A stretch of DNA of 64,000 nucleotides from Flaccisagitta enflata (GCA_965153355.1 OZ231127.1:19654001-19718000); one strand, 5' to 3'. Positions 12,780 through 26,900 are shown, counted from the first letter of the stretch. Notes: generated by a model not told the origin, from the sequence alone. Program-made: numbers and translations.

Positions 12780-13095
12780 AGAGAGTCGCAGTTGGTCGCC
12801 ATCGGTCGCCGCTAGTCGCCGCTGGTCGCCTCTGGTCGCCATTGATCGCCGCTGGTCGCCGCTGGTCGCCACTGGTCGCCGCTGGTCGCGCTGGTCGCCG
12901 CTGGTTGCCGCTGGTTGCCGCTGGTCGCTGCCCGTCGCCGCTGGTCGCTGCTGGTCACCGCTGGTCGTCGCTGGTTGGCGCTGGTCGCTGTTGGTCTCTG
13001 CCGGTAGCCCTTGGTCATCGCCGGTCGCCGCCAGTCGCTGCTGGTCGCCACTGGTGGCTGCTGGTCGCCGCTTGCGCCACTGGTCGCCGTTTGTT
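12780..13095. repeat. 9-bp CTGGTCGCC minisatellite
   Basis: About 35 units of CTGGTCGCC or close variants. A multiple-of-three period keeps long frames open on both strands, so its open frames are not evidence of a gene. Confidence 0.85.
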
Positions 13096-13221
13096 TTGGC
13101 GCTAAGTAGCCGATCTGTTTCTGGAAACCCGATACGATGGAAAATTCTGAGTGATTGTCGAAACGAAAAGCAGATCTGAGGATTAAGAAGTATATGGTAT
13201 GGTTTTATGGTTTTCGAGGAG

Positions 13222-14219
<998 letters not shown>

Positions 14220-14503
14220 CTCCGTTTTGACTCCCCAAAACCTCATATAATCCAACATCATCGTTGAGAGAACAACGATTTTGATCTGAGTCCCACAAGA
14301 AATAGAAAAGAGGCCTAAGATTATTCCGAAAACTCGAGATAGAAATCACCGAGATTGTTTCTGGTTTTCATACAAAGGCACTTCCTTCCCACATCAGAAG
14401 CAAAAGCGATGATAGGAGTTTAAGCGCACGAGCAATTATGGTAATTACGTAGCATTACATCATGTATGTGGCAAGGTTGAATAGCAGCCCAAAGGCAGTA
14501 AGT

Positions 14504-15228
14504 GGTCAGCGGTACCCGTGCCCTGCTTGAGTAGTAAGTGATTTAGTTGAAAGGGAGCAGGGCAGCGGCCCCGAAGGGGACGAAGTCCTGTAGAACACAG
14601 GGGGAATCTGTCCGTCCGTCCATCCGTCCGTCCGTCTGCCTTCTGTCCAGGATGCCCTGTTATTCAAATTTTCATTGAATACCATGAAGAAATGACAAAA
14701 GGCAGTTCATGGACAATGGTACCCTTGAACTTCTCTAATTTGTAGGTTAAATTGAAGGAAGAGCAGGCCAGGATCTGGGTCTCTGAGGCTAAAATCTGGG
14801 TCTCTGAGGCCAGAATCTGAGTCTCTGAGGCCAGGATTTAGGTCTTTGAGGCTAGGATTTAGGTCTTTGAGGCCAGAACCTAGGTCTTGGAGGTCAGAAT
14901 TTGGGTCCCAGAGATCAGGATCTGGGTCTTTAAGACTAGGATGTGGGTTTTAGAAGCCAGAATCTAAGTTTAAGGGGCCAAAATTCAGGTTTTTAAGCCA
15001 GATTTGGCCCATTTTGCCTGGATTTGGGCCATTTTGCCAGGAATTAGCCCATTTTGCCTGGATTTGGGCCATTTTGCTTGGATTTGGGCCATTTTGCTCG
15101 GATTTGGGCCCCAAAGGAGACGAAGCCCTGAGGATGGGGCTGGGGGGGGGGGACGGACGGACGGACGTACGGACGGACAGATTCCCCCTGTGTTCTACAG
15201 GACTTCGTCCCCTTCGGGGCCGCTGCCC
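14504..15228. mobile_element. Family C element, copy 1
   Basis: The core TIR GGGCAGCGGCCCCGAAGGGG at 14560 is mirrored at 15228, each followed by a GTCCTGTAGAACACAGGGGG segment and then (GGAC)n. An outer GGTCAGCGGTACCCG segment is present on the left. The interior (14757-15115) is degenerate 28-bp (GGTCTCTGAGGCCAGAATC) and 23-bp (GGATTTGGGCCATTTTGC) tandem repeats. Confidence 0.65.
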
Positions 15229-15898
15229 AAAAAGCATGTCCTGGTGCGACACCGCTCGGAATGAAATATCAATGGATGGACTGACCAACTTACCGACCGA
15301 CCATTATGTGGCCATTCAAAAGCTTCACTTGAACGTGATCCAAACTCTTTAAAAGCGTCAAATGAAAATATCATTGCATTCACTTTTAGTTTAGGTTGGA
15401 ATTTTGAGTGAATTTTTCCTCACGAAATAGTCAAGTACTTCGTCTCCGGTAAAATACAACACATTTATAACTTCTGAACCACTCGGTCTAAAATCATGAA
15501 ATTTTCAGTGAATGTCAGTATAAGAAATTATGGTTTTTGTATGCCAAAGCTCAAATTAGAGCATTGAACAGGTGGAGGAAAGCAAAACATTGAAATAATA
15601 CCCATTTTTTGAGCAGAATCAATTTCTTTACTTGCACTTATTGGAAGGAGCTGTTTTCCTCAGAATTTGCAGAAAATGTGGTACTTCAGTAAAACTGTCA
15701 CATACTACCAACACTCACTGAAAATCTGAAAACTTTTTGCCCAGGTTGATCCGAAGACATCGCTTTTCGAGAATTGGGTGGTAAAGAAATCGCACATAGC
15801 TTGAGTATAGTGAGTGATATTGTTCCACTTGTCATAGAATAGTTTTTACTGTAGCGATATAGAGCAAACATAAAATCATCGAAACAAGCTTTTGCACC

Positions 15899-15970
15899 AT
15901 GGGTCAGGTCGGAAGATTAGACAGTGATGCAGCGGCCGATTTTGCCATTTTGCGAAGAGGTTACGAAAAT
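15899..15970 (+). CDS. Candidate first coding exon, unknown gene
   Basis: The ATG lies in a strong start context (gcaccATGGG). Twenty-four codons (MGQVGRLDSDAAADFAILRR, then GYEN) end in phase 0 at AAAAT|GTAAGTG, a near-perfect donor. I do not recognise the protein and no second exon is evident. The phase would allow joining to the 40222 exon of the Groucho-like gene, 24 kb downstream, but nothing in the residues resembles a Groucho N terminus. Confidence 0.45.
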
Positions 15971-16230
15971 GTAAGTGCTTGTGAGCATGGAAGCCCATAA
16001 AAAGAATTCACTTTGATCCTCTTTTTAAACCCGACAAATTTTTAGCCAGATAAGGACCTGTTTTAGTTCAACCCATGGTTAAATTGGTTGTATATCTATC
16101 AGCCGAAAGTTTTTTTTTCTTTTTAGTTGCCCGTGTTGAGAATATGTGGTGACACTAACGATTTCCAATCTCGTTCGTTTCAACCCCCCTTTAGCCTAAA
16201 TTGCACATCTCCTTCCCCCAGGTTGCGCTC

Positions 16231-16781
<551 letters not shown>

Positions 16782-17041
16782 GATTATGTTGATCACAGCT
16801 CATGTCACAAGACAGATTTATGTACCGAAGAAATCTCTCCCTCGTTTTCTTTCCTCCCCCTTCGCCCCCTCCCCTCTGGTTTCCCGCTCCCTCCTGATTT
16901 TCCCTTCTCTTGCGCCTTCGCTAAGAATCGCGACGAAATCTGTGGTTGTTGATTCGGTTGTGGTTGAGACTTGAGATGGCGTTGGGTAGAATTTGGAGTC
17001 ATCATTTTGCTTGATTCAGGCAGAGGCACAAAATGAATTAA

Positions 17042-17262
17042 CTAGGCCGGATACGAAAACTGGTCGAAATTAAAAAAAGATTGGGACGGACGGACGGACG
17101 GATGGATGGATGCACGGACGGACGGACGGACGGACGGACGGACATGGCAAAGTGTAGAGTCTCGTGTCCTTGACTATAGCGAGGCCGGATAGTTGGGCAG
17201 GGGCAGTACTGCGAAAACCGCTCGGCGGGAATATTAACGATAAGTAATCGTTGGCCGGTCGG
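17042..17262 (+). repeat. Family A repeats, one copy and a 5' fragment
   Basis: 17042-17178 has the (GGAC)n/(GGAT)n middle and the AGAGTCTCGTGTCC end. 17180-17262 repeats the 5' part. Confidence 0.6.
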
Positions 17263-18050
17263 CAGGGGCAGTAATAACGTAACTCAGGATACGACCAAAT
17301 CTATCTTTGTTATTCTTATATGCTTATGTTTTCATATCCAAATTGAAGCAATGCAAAAGCCCACAGGTGCTTTCAGACTCTACATTTCTCCGGCACCCTG
17401 AGTTGCCCCGCATTTCCAAGTCTAATCGACAGCTCATTTGCCATAGCTCTTTCAACCTTCGTTTGGCGCTCTCCGCGTGCACGTTTTTATTGTGTTGAGT
17501 GAATTACGAGTCGAGTTTTGGGTAACTTGTTTTATAATAATCCATATCGATATAAATTGGTTTCAACGGGATGTAAGTTGCATCTAGTATGAATCATGAA
17601 TTCATGATAGAGTTATCTTTCGTTTACGCGAGTTTCATAGCCCGCTTTTTCAGTCGATCAGTCGGACAGTCCCTCAAAATCTTTCTTTACGGTTTCTACC
17701 CACCCGCACGCGACTTAAAGGTTTTGTTTTGCATGATCACAAGCACGCAATCCAGGAAATATCGCCAGTCGTTGTTGAGAATCTGTAGATTTGAATTATG
17801 GATGAAGAATTGCTAACGCTTTTCACTCTTGTTGATGCTCTAGTGTTAGTGTGATGTGCATGGATATCACCGTTGTAAACCCCACCGATCGAAACCGAAA
17901 CCGTGGGTTTTCGTTGAAATACATAGCCGAATTGAATAGTACGTTCGATCCACTTGTTGTCAGGCTCAGAGCTAAAGTCATGTCTACCATTGACGCAGAT
18001 CCTTTTGTCTGTGGAGTGGAAAGAGTAATTAGAAATAGAAGAGGCTTAAG

Positions 18051-18556
18051 TTATGACCAATGCCATGCCATTGCAATGATTATCGATTGTATCAAGAGAT
18101 GAGTGTCTTCGTTGCGCCTAGTCTTACACTCCAAGAAATTATTTATCCCCGCGTCGATCAACTTCTTCAACTCGGCGACAAGACTGTCATTTCGACCAGT
18201 TTCGTGGTAGGAATTTTTCATGACGGACTTGACGACGTTCTTCAACTCCGACGATTGACGCTCCGCGCGAATCGCGTGCTGAATTTTCGCTTCCAACTCC
18301 TGACTTTCCCTTTGATCACGTTGACGGTTTGCCTTTGTGGACTCCAATTCGGCTTTACGTAGCTTCGCGTGAAGACGTGCAATTTCTTTTCTTTGTCGGG
18401 AGAGTTCGTGATTTAGTTTATTAACTTTGTCGTGTAGACTCTTGTCCTCCTTTTCCAAACGTGCATTTTCGCGCCGGAAGTCAGCTCTCATCTCCCTCTG
18501 CTCCTCCCTCAACTCTTCTCTCTCTTTGGCGAACATCTTCATCAAGTTTTCGTCGC
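18051..18556 (-). CDS. Secreted coiled-coil protein, exon 2
   Basis: Acceptor TTTTTAAG, entering with two bases. It codes for 167 residues and a TAA at 18053-18051. The sequence is unique, with balanced codon use and no microsatellite content, unlike nearly all other long frames nearby. Confidence 0.72.
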
Positions 18557-20310
18557 CTTAAAAAGCGGAAAATATCTAAGTTAGACGGTTTTCCGATTAT
18601 ATTTTAGTCGCAAGCACGCGACTTTATACAGTTAAGCTTCACTAGAAGGCATATGAAGGGACCGACTCATTATATGCCTTCAAGGCGGGATGTCTTATTG
18701 CCGAGCATGACTTTCAGTATGGTTTACCATGACAATTGTTTCTTTCTTTTAGGTAGTACTTGTTAGATTGATATGGCCATGCCATATAGAAGGAGAAATG
18801 ACATATAGATACTGCATACTTAGAAACAAAGAGATGAAAGAAACAGACTGACATTATTAAGTACAACCTGCAAATTAACAAGTGATACGGGATCACATTA
18901 TTGTTGCGGATGGGTGGGCAGGGGCATCCAACCCCCATCCAAACCCAACAACCCCACCCAACACCCTTTCCAACACAGACACACACAAAAAACTTTAAAA
19001 CGCTCGTTTTTCCACTTTTCGACTCATGCTCACAAACCAATGGACCGACGAACCAATGGACCAACGGACCAATGGATATAAGCCTCTTATAGAGTTGCGT
19101 ATCCGCAACTAAAAAGATGGCAAGTCACAGACAATTAGACAAAACGAGAGTAGATGGATGTAGACAAGTTTTTGTGTGAAATCAAGGCCAAGAATTTTCA
19201 CCAATTTTGCGTCAAGGCCTGTTTCTTACTTCGTTAAAAAAAATCGAGTTTACATAGTGACAGGTAACTCGTGGCTGTAGGCGGCATTCTTTCTCCCAAT
19301 TTTATCGTTTTCATTGTCCTCATCGTTATTTGCAGTCTCATAAATCGATGATTTTTGCACCCTCGTTTTCATCTTTATCATCATCGATAGCGGGCATCGG
19401 AATAGAGATCATCGAGAATTTGAGATTGTCATCCAAACTTGGGAGTCACCGATATATTTTTCTTTTACTTTTACTTTTACTTTTACTTTTACTTTTACTT
19501 TTACTTTTTCTTTTTCTTTTTCTTTTTCCTCTTCATGCCTTCTAAGCGAGCACGAAAAACCTTATCTCACACCTATTTTATGCCTTCTAGTGAAATTTGC
19601 CTTATAGGCGGGTGCGCTATAGACGGGTTTTCTCAACAATAAAACTAAAGAAAAAAAGTTGGGACTTTTGAAAATATGTCATTTAGCGAGGGATGCCTTA
19701 TTAGCGGGTGCGCTCTAGTGAAGCTCGACTGTATTATGCAATTACTGTCAGTCGGTTGGTCGGTCAGTTTATCAGTTAGTCCGTTGGTCACAGTTACTTT
19801 TCCCGGCGTTTACGGGCGGTTTTAGTATTATCAATCCTGCCCAAAAACTGGGTTAAACATTGTAGTCACCGCCCCTGCTCATCCGCACTCGACATCGGTA
19901 GCAGTGTAACCAGCGTTGTTATTACACACGTCAAGTCGGTTTACGATTATAAGTCGATGCTGAACGACTCTATAAGACGCTGTGTCTCTATGTCTGTATG
20001 TCTGTATGTCGGAGACGCGAAGTTTTGGATAAAGCGAAATCGGCCGAAATGGTGATCTTGAGCCCCTGCCCACCCACAAAATGCCCCTGCCCACCCACAA
20101 GCGACTCCATTCGGCCGTTTATCCGGCCTTGTTGGAAAATGCATCACAATGTACATCAATGTATAACGAGACCATGTCGGCCATGAATTTAAAAATGAGT
20201 TACCATCCAACAGAGGCTCTGGTTGAGAAGCGATAAAAGTTACCTTCATTCGCAGAAATCGCAACGGAAACTACGACGCACAACAAAATCTTGAAGGTTA
20301 TCGTTTTCAT
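18051..20310 (-). CDS. Small secreted coiled-coil protein, two exons
   Basis: Exon 1 (20310-20244) encodes MKTITFKILLCVVVSVAISA, a clear signal peptide with a cleavage site after SA or SAN, and ends GAAG|GTAACT in phase 1. Exon 2 (18556-18051) follows acceptor CTTTTTAAG and begins GC, restoring Gly: ANE-GDENLMKMF. The joined protein is about 190 residues. After the signal it is a strongly charged helix from about residue 28 to 110 (KEREELREEQREM, HELSRQRKEIARL) with heptad-like spacing, so a coiled coil is likely. The C-terminal part has one Cys and no domain I recognise. A donor-like GAGT|GTAAGA near 18136 might remove the last residues. The intron is filled by a Tc1/mariner-like element and family A repeats. 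Confidence 0.7.
18629..19731. mobile_element. 1.1-kb Tc1/mariner-like element within a family A copy and within an intron
   Basis: Ends CAGTTAAGCTTCACTAG and CTAGTGAAGCTCGACTG are bordered by TA on both sides. It splits a family A copy (18605-18626 and 19734-19918). It carries another family A copy (18900-19113) and a TTTTAC hexamer array (19463-19530). It occupies the intron of the secreted coiled-coil gene. No transposase frame was seen. Confidence 0.7.
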
Positions 20311-20657
20311 TTCGAAAATCGCGCTGGTGGACTTGTTTCGCTTGGAGATCGCTATCGACTGAATTTAACGTCTTTGTGTTTGTTTTGGAATACGTGAATC
20401 CTTACGCTCGAAAATAAAAGGAGCCCCACAGAACTGACAGAAGTAAACAGTAACGAACGGTTGGGTAGGGCCAGAAGTAGCACTACAAAGGTTCCAAAAT
20501 GCCCCCTTCCACGCTTACACCCCCATCCTAAACTTACACAAGAAGTTTTTGAAACACTCGTTTTTCCACTCTGCAACTCGATCATCACGGACCAACGGAC
20601 CGACGGACCAACGGACGGACAAAGCCTCTTATAGAGATGCGTGTCCGCATTTAAAAA
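19732..20657. repeat. Family A repeats around the first exon of the coiled-coil gene
   Basis: A minus copy (19734-19918, partner of 18605), another minus copy (about 19948-20132) and a plus copy (about 20450-20657) flank exon 1. The last lies within the promoter region of the minus-strand gene. Confidence 0.6.
20244..20310 (-). CDS. Secreted coiled-coil protein, exon 1 (signal peptide)
   Basis: The ATG is at 20310-20308 on the minus strand, with no longer frame upstream. Twenty-two codons encode a basic start, a hydrophobic core (ILLCVVVSVAI) and a small-residue cleavage region. The donor is GAAG|GTAACT. Confidence 0.7.
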
Positions 20658-20699
20658 GAGAAAGATAGAAAGAGAGACAGAGCGAATGAGAGGAGGAAA

Positions 20700-20890
20700 G
20701 TGATAAAGGCCAAAAAAAGGAAGAAAAATAAAAGAAAGAAAAAAAGAAAGAAAAAAAAAAAAAAGAAAGAAAAAAAGAAAGAAATAAAGAACGAAAGAAC
20801 GAAAGACAGACAGACATACAGAGAGACAGAGAGACAGAGAGAAAGAGATAATGAGAGAAAGAGAGAAAGAAAGAAAGGTAGAAATAAGGA

Positions 20891-20974
<84 letters not shown>

Positions 20975-21027
20975 AGGAAAGAAAGAAAGAAAGAAAGAAG
21001 GAAAGAAAGAGAGAAGGAAAGAAAGAG

Positions 21028-21071
<44 letters not shown>

Positions 21072-21228
21072 TTCACGCGTCGACGTCGGATTTCATAAGG
21101 GTGAATTCTCTTTATTTTCCCAGTTCGAGGTTTTGCAGCTGTCAAACTGAGTTGTAATGCGAAATCCATTGTTGTTATGGCAACCGCGGTGAAAAGATGA
21201 CAAGGTGGTATTAAGACGACGGAAACAC

Positions 21229-21285
<57 letters not shown>
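20700..21285. repeat. (GAAA)n and (GA)n
   Basis: (GAAA)n with variants at 20700-21070, then 160 bp of unique sequence, then (GA)n at 21233-21283. Confidence 0.94.
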
Positions 21286-21290
<5 letters not shown>

Positions 21291-21889
21291 CAGGTTGGGA
21301 TTGGCTTGTCAAACATGTAAGTGCATGGGAGAAACATTGGCATGCAACGTTGAGTATATGTGATGGTTGCAAGGCTGGTGTTCGTTATGATGTGTCTACT
21401 TACCTCAAGCCTAGTTATGGCCTAGTTCTTGCTTAGTTCTGGCGTCTCCAACTTTGTAAGCGGTTGTTTGAGGAAGGTGAGATGCCGTGAGGATGGAGCC
21501 GAGAATTCGTGGTTAACGTTATCAGATAACGTTTATTATCAATTGTTTATTTGTAATGAGTTCCGCCGAGGGTTTAATGCGACGTTCTTAAAAGAAATCA
21601 GACTTGAAAAGCAATACAAAATGTGAGGGTGGATAGTGAGTAGTGGAAGAGCACATATAGTATGGGTAAAGTAAGGAGTGCTTGGAGGTTTATGGTGTTG
21701 TGAGAAATGAGCGTGGGCATGAATTTTGCAAAGCGAAATGCAGCTCAAGGGAGGGCGAAAAAAAGGTACAGTAAGGAGCAATTTGTAGGGTTAGAGACGT
21801 TATTTAAACTAGAAGGTAATTTTTGATGAAGGACAGGGGTTGTTTGAATCAACAGGCAGTTGATGAGGGAGGGTGGTTGTTATGTAAAG

Positions 21890-23100
21890 AAAACGGCAGT
21901 TGATCCAAGAGGATGTAAAGCTAGAGGTGGTTGACATCTGACAAGTGAGGGCGGGGGTTATCAAAAGAAAGAGATGCTTGACTAGAGGGGGCAGGGGTTA
22001 TGTATAACAAAAGACAGTTGACAAGGAAGAGGGGGTTATGTAAAGCAAGAGGCGGTTGATAAGGGAGGGCGGGGTTTATGTAAAGCAAATGGCGGTTCAC
22101 AAGGGAGAGCAGGGTTTTTATAAAGCATGAGGCGCTTGATAAGGGAGGGCGGGGATATGTAAAGCATGAGGCAGTTGACAGGGGAGGGCGTGGGTTACAT
22201 AAAGCAAGAGGTGGTTGACGTAGGATAATGGGCGGAGAGAGGAGTGGGAGGGCGGGGGTTGTTGAAAGAAACAGGTTATGTAAAGCAAGAGTCAGTTAAC
22301 AAAGAAGGGCCGGGGTTATGTAAAGCAATAGTCAGTTTACAAAGGAGGGCTGGGGTTATGTAAAGGAAGAGGCGGTTAATTAGGGAGAACGGGGGTTATG
22401 TGGAGCAAGAGTCATTTTTTAAAGGAGGGCAGGGGTTATGTAAAGCAAGAGTCAGTTTACAAAGGAGGGCTGGGGTTATGTAAAGGAAGAGGCGGTTGAT
22501 AAGGGAGAGCGGGGGTTATGTAGAGCAAAAGTCTGTTAACAAAGGAGGGCAGGGGTTATGTAAAGCAAGAGGCGGTTGATAAGGGAGAGCGGGGGTTATG
22601 TTGAGCAAGAGTCAGCTGAGAAGGGAGGGCGGGGGTTATGTTGAGCAAGAGTCAGCTGAGAAGGGAGGGCGGGGGTTATTTGAAGCAAGAGGCAGCTAAC
22701 AAAGGAGGGCAGGGGTTATGTGGAGCAAGAGTCAGTTAACAAGGGAGGGCGGGGTTATGTAAAGCAAGAGTTAGTTTACAAAGGAAGGCTGGGGATATGT
22801 AAAGGAAGAGGCGGTTGATAAGGGAGAGCAGGGGTTATGTAGAGCAAAAGTCTGTTAGCAAAGGAGGGCGGGGGTTATGTAGAGCAAAAGTCAGTTGGCA
22901 CGGGAGGGCGGGGGGTATTTAAAGCAAGAGTCAGTTAACAAAGGAGGGCAGGGGTTATGTTGAGCAAAAGTCAGTTAACAAGGGAGGGCGGGAGTTATGT
23001 AAAGCAAGAGGCGGTTGACAAAGGAGGACGGGGGTTATTTAAAGCAAGAGGTGGTTGACAAGGGAGGGCAGGGGTTATGTAAAGCAAGAGGCGGTTGATC
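21890..23100. repeat. 40-bp G-rich minisatellite
   Basis: About 28 degenerate units of AAGGGAGGGCGGGGGTTATG plus a GTAAAGCAAGAGGCGGTTGA half. Two exact 40-bp units lie at 22621-22700. No coding frame is maintained. Confidence 0.85.
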
Positions 23101-23254
23101 GTCAATTACGACAAGCGTCGGAATATAAATAAAGAATGGGTCCATTAAGACGGCGGAATTCGCGGAAATGAAATTTGGAATAGAAATGGGGGAAAGCCGC
23201 TTGATTCTTCGACGCAACGCCGACGCCGACGCCGACAACGCCGCTGCCGTCACC

Positions 23255-23255
<1 letters not shown>

Positions 23256-23312
<57 letters not shown>

Positions 23313-23877
23313 TTCACTACGGTTTGAAGAAATAAAAAGAAAAACAATAAATTGAACCTGTCTCAAAGAAAGAAATCTGTGGTTTCTCAATAACCGTATT
23401 TTAAGTTTAGAAATTGACGCCATGAATATTTGGATGTATTAGAGGGTATAACAATAGAGGGAAGAGAGAGCAGTGAGACATAGTCGCTCACTTTGCCTTG
23501 AGATATTGTTGGTCTAAGTTTGTAATACTGTGATAGGGAGCCGGTATTGTTTTAAAGCAAGGCCGGAACACGGCAACTAAAGTCGCAGATGGGTGGGCAG
23601 GGGCGAAAAAAGCTTGGAAAATGACTTTGTGGTGGACAGACGGATGGTTGGACGGATGGACGGACGGACCAGCCAATCGAAGAGTGTCCGCGACTTGATA
23701 CTAACAAATAAACAATCTGATAAAAACAAATTCTTTCAATCTGCCGAAACCTGTTGTAGTGATTACGAGAATTTCTTTTTTTTTTCAATCCATTTTTTTG
23801 AATGAGTGAGTTTAACCCGCTGGAACAACTTCTCTTTTTCCAAGTAATGGCACCCACGATTTTATGTTAAGGCAGAG

Positions 23878-23963
<86 letters not shown>

Positions 23964-24056
23964 ACAATAAAGAGGGAAATTCCATTTGTTCGGAACAAAT
24001 TTCTTCGATTTCAGTTTCCGCTCCTCACTTTTTCTCCCCCCCTTCTAGTTATCTTT

Positions 24057-24147
<91 letters not shown>

Positions 24148-24975
24148 ACTTTCATTCTTGCTTACTTGCTTACTTGCTTTCTTGCTTGATTGTTTGCTTG
24201 CTTGCCTGCTCGCTTGCTTACTTGCTTGCTTGTTTGCTTGCTTGCTTTCTTTCTTTCTTTCTTTTTTTGCCAGTTACTTGCTTTATCTTTTTGCTCTATC
24301 TTTTTCTATTTTCTTCGAATTATTACTTGACAAACACGGAGGAAATATTACACTTCACTCTTTAAAACTGCCATTAAAAAACAGTCACGTGTGCAAGTTG
24401 TAGTGTGGCAAACGGTAAATGATGGGCAAGTGAGATTAGCAATAATCTCATTTACCCTTTGCCACAACAGCTTTTGTCTTACAATCATCAGTAAATCACT
24501 GTGATGTATACAAATTGTTGAATTTTTGAACTACTGTCATCCCTGAGAAAAACCACTGAATTTCAATGAAAGTGCAAAGGAGCAAGAATGATGTTTTTTT
24601 GCTTCTTGCCTGCTCATGGAGACTCTGTCTCGTTGGTGACTAAAACGGAATTGAAAATCAAAATGGATTTGAAAAGAGGGGGAAAAGGGAGAATGAAATG
24701 ATTGCCAGTGGTGATTGAATTTGTTTGGATTGCAAATAAGGGGAGATCAACTGCAAATGAGATTAGAGAAGGATGTTGTTTCAAATCTTTTAGCGAGTGC
24801 GGAATTTGAATTTGAATCACAATGGGGGCAAGAACAAAGTGCAGCCTTTTCCATTCTCTGGCTGGCTTTTTTCTTTTTCTTTCTCATTCTCTTTCTGTTT
24901 CTGTGTGTCTGTGTGTCTGTCTGTGTGTCTGTGTGTCTGTGTATGTGTGTGTCTGTGTGTCTGTCTGTCTGTCTG

Positions 24976-25015
<40 letters not shown>

Positions 25016-25473
25016 TCTCTCTCTCTCACTCTCTCTCTCTCTCTCTCACATCAATATAAAGGCTAATTGAGTAAATTTTTTGTCAAGTGAATTGTTTAGC
25101 TTTTTCTGTATGCTTCATATTGTAAATTAGAATTTCCCGCGAAACTGTCTCCAATGTCTCCGCATGTCATTAAGATTTTTCATATCTTTATCTCTCTACT
25201 CTCTCTTTGACTCCTCTTTGCTCCAATTTTCCCTCCCCCCTCTTCTCAGAAAGTCCCTCTCACATCTTTTCACTGTCACTTCGTCTCCTTCCTTCTGCGT
25301 CTGGCATTAGGGTTCTATTCCTAGTCACAACTCACTCAGCCCTATTCTACCATTTCTCCTTTTACCTTTTATGTTCCCCGTTTTTCATCATTGGTATTTT
25401 CTATTCCTTGTCACACTTCACTTAGCCCCATTTTTCTCTACCTCCCGTCCAACTCACACGCCACTTCCTCTTT

Positions 25474-25515
<42 letters not shown>
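23256..25515. repeat. Cluster of simple repeats
   Basis: (CT)n 23256-23308; (GA)n 23884-23959; (CTTT)n 24055-24146 grading into CTTG repeats to 24244; mixed GT/CTGT/CT 24899-25046; (CTGT)n 25473-25515. A 65-bp hairpin (GTGGCAAA...TTTGCCAC) is at 24403-24467. Confidence 0.92.
23557..23698 (+). repeat. Family A repeat
   Basis: AAGGCCGGAACACGGC start, GTGGGCAGGGGC, (GGAC)n and GAGTGTCCGCGACT end. Confidence 0.65.
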
Positions 25516-26900
25516 ATCATTGGTCTTCTTTTCCTAGTTACACTTCACAATAGTTCACATAGTCCCATTGTGCCCTTCCTCCCTTCCCACTCATGTGCCA
25601 CTTTTTCCTGTTTCAACCCCTCCTTTTCTCCCTCTCCTTCTTTCTCTTCACTTACACTCACACGCCGCTCCATTTCTTGCTCCTCCTTCGTAATTGGTAT
25701 TCAATTCTTTGTAATACTTCACTTCTACCCTGCCACCCTTCAGCCTTTCCACTCATAAACTGCTCCCTTTCTTATTCCCCATTTGTCATCATTGGTATTC
25801 TATTCCAAGTCGCACTAAATTTCTACCCTGCCACCCTAACCACTCATGCACCGCCCCCTTTCTTGTTCCCCGTTTGTAATCAATGGTATTCTATTTCAAG
25901 TCACACCTCACCTTTACCCCGTCACCCTCCCCACTCCCACGTCGCTCCCTTTTTGGGCAGCGGCCCCAAAGGGCCGATGTCCTGTAGGACACAGGGGTGA
26001 ACCATTACGTACGTCTGTCCGTACGTACGTCCCCCCCCCCCGAAGCTTCTCAAGCCTCAAATTCCCATTGAATAACATGGGAAATTGACAAAATACAAGC
26101 TTCCCATTGAATAACATAGAAAATTTACCAAAAATTGAAAAATGGCATGATTCCCATTGAATAACATAGAAAATTAATGAAAATCGAGAGAATTGTAAAA
26201 TTCCCATTGAATAACATGGAAAGTTGCTACCAAGGCCTCAAATATGCCCTCTCAGGACGTCTGGAAATTCACCCCTGTGTCCTACAGGACATCGGCCCTT
26301 TGGGGCCGCTGCCCTGCTCTCACTCCAGTTCTTTAGCTAATCACTCCAAGCAGGGCATCGGGTACCGCTGACCATGTGCGATCCTTGGATGACTTGTTTG
26401 TTCCCTGTTTGTCATCATTGTATTCAATTCCTAGTCACACTTCACTTTTACCCTGCCACCCTTCCCACTCGCACGTCGCTCCCTTTTTTGTTACCTGTTT
26501 GTCATTATTGTATTCTATTTCTAGTCACACATCACTTTTACCCTGCCACCCTTCCCACTCGCACGTCGCTCCTTTTTTTGTTCCCTGTTTATCATTATTG
26601 TATACTATTCCTAGTCACGCATCACTTTTTACCCTGCCACCCTTCCCACTCACACGTCGCTCCTTTTTTTGTACCCCGTTTGTCATCATCGTCTTCTATT
26701 CCTAGTCACATTTCACCTTTACCCTACCACCCATTCGCACTCCCACGTCGCTCTCTTCCTTGTTCCCCGTTTGTCATCATTGGTATTCTATTCCTAGTTA
26801 CACTTCTCCTTTACCCTGCCACCCATTCCCACTCCCATGTCGCTCCCTTCCTTGTTCCTCTTTCGTCATCATTGGTATTCTATTCCGCGACATTCGTGAC
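25370..26900. repeat. About 91-bp satellite array
   Basis: Units contain CCCGTTTGTCATCATTGGTA, TTCTATTCCTAGTCACACTT, CACTTTTACCCTGCCACCC and CCACTCGCACGTCGCTCCC. Units after 26390 are more alike than those before 25955. Family C copy 2 interrupts it. Confidence 0.8.
25955..26373. mobile_element. Family C element, copy 2, inserted in a 91-bp satellite
   Basis: The TIR GGGCAGCGGCCCCAAAGGGC at 25955 is mirrored at 26314, again followed by TGTCCTGTAGGACACAGGGG. The outer segment CGGGTACCGCTGACC is present on the right here. The interior repeats TTCCCATTGAATAACATGG four times. Satellite units lie on both sides, so the insertion is younger than the array. Confidence 0.65.

Noticed and set aside
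17851-18102. An 83-codon plus-strand frame with good codon use (DITVVNPTDRNRNRGFSLKY)
   Set aside because: It overlaps the 3' end of the minus-strand coiled-coil gene. Its acceptors do not fit the phase of the only nearby exon candidate, and no family is recognised. It could still be real.
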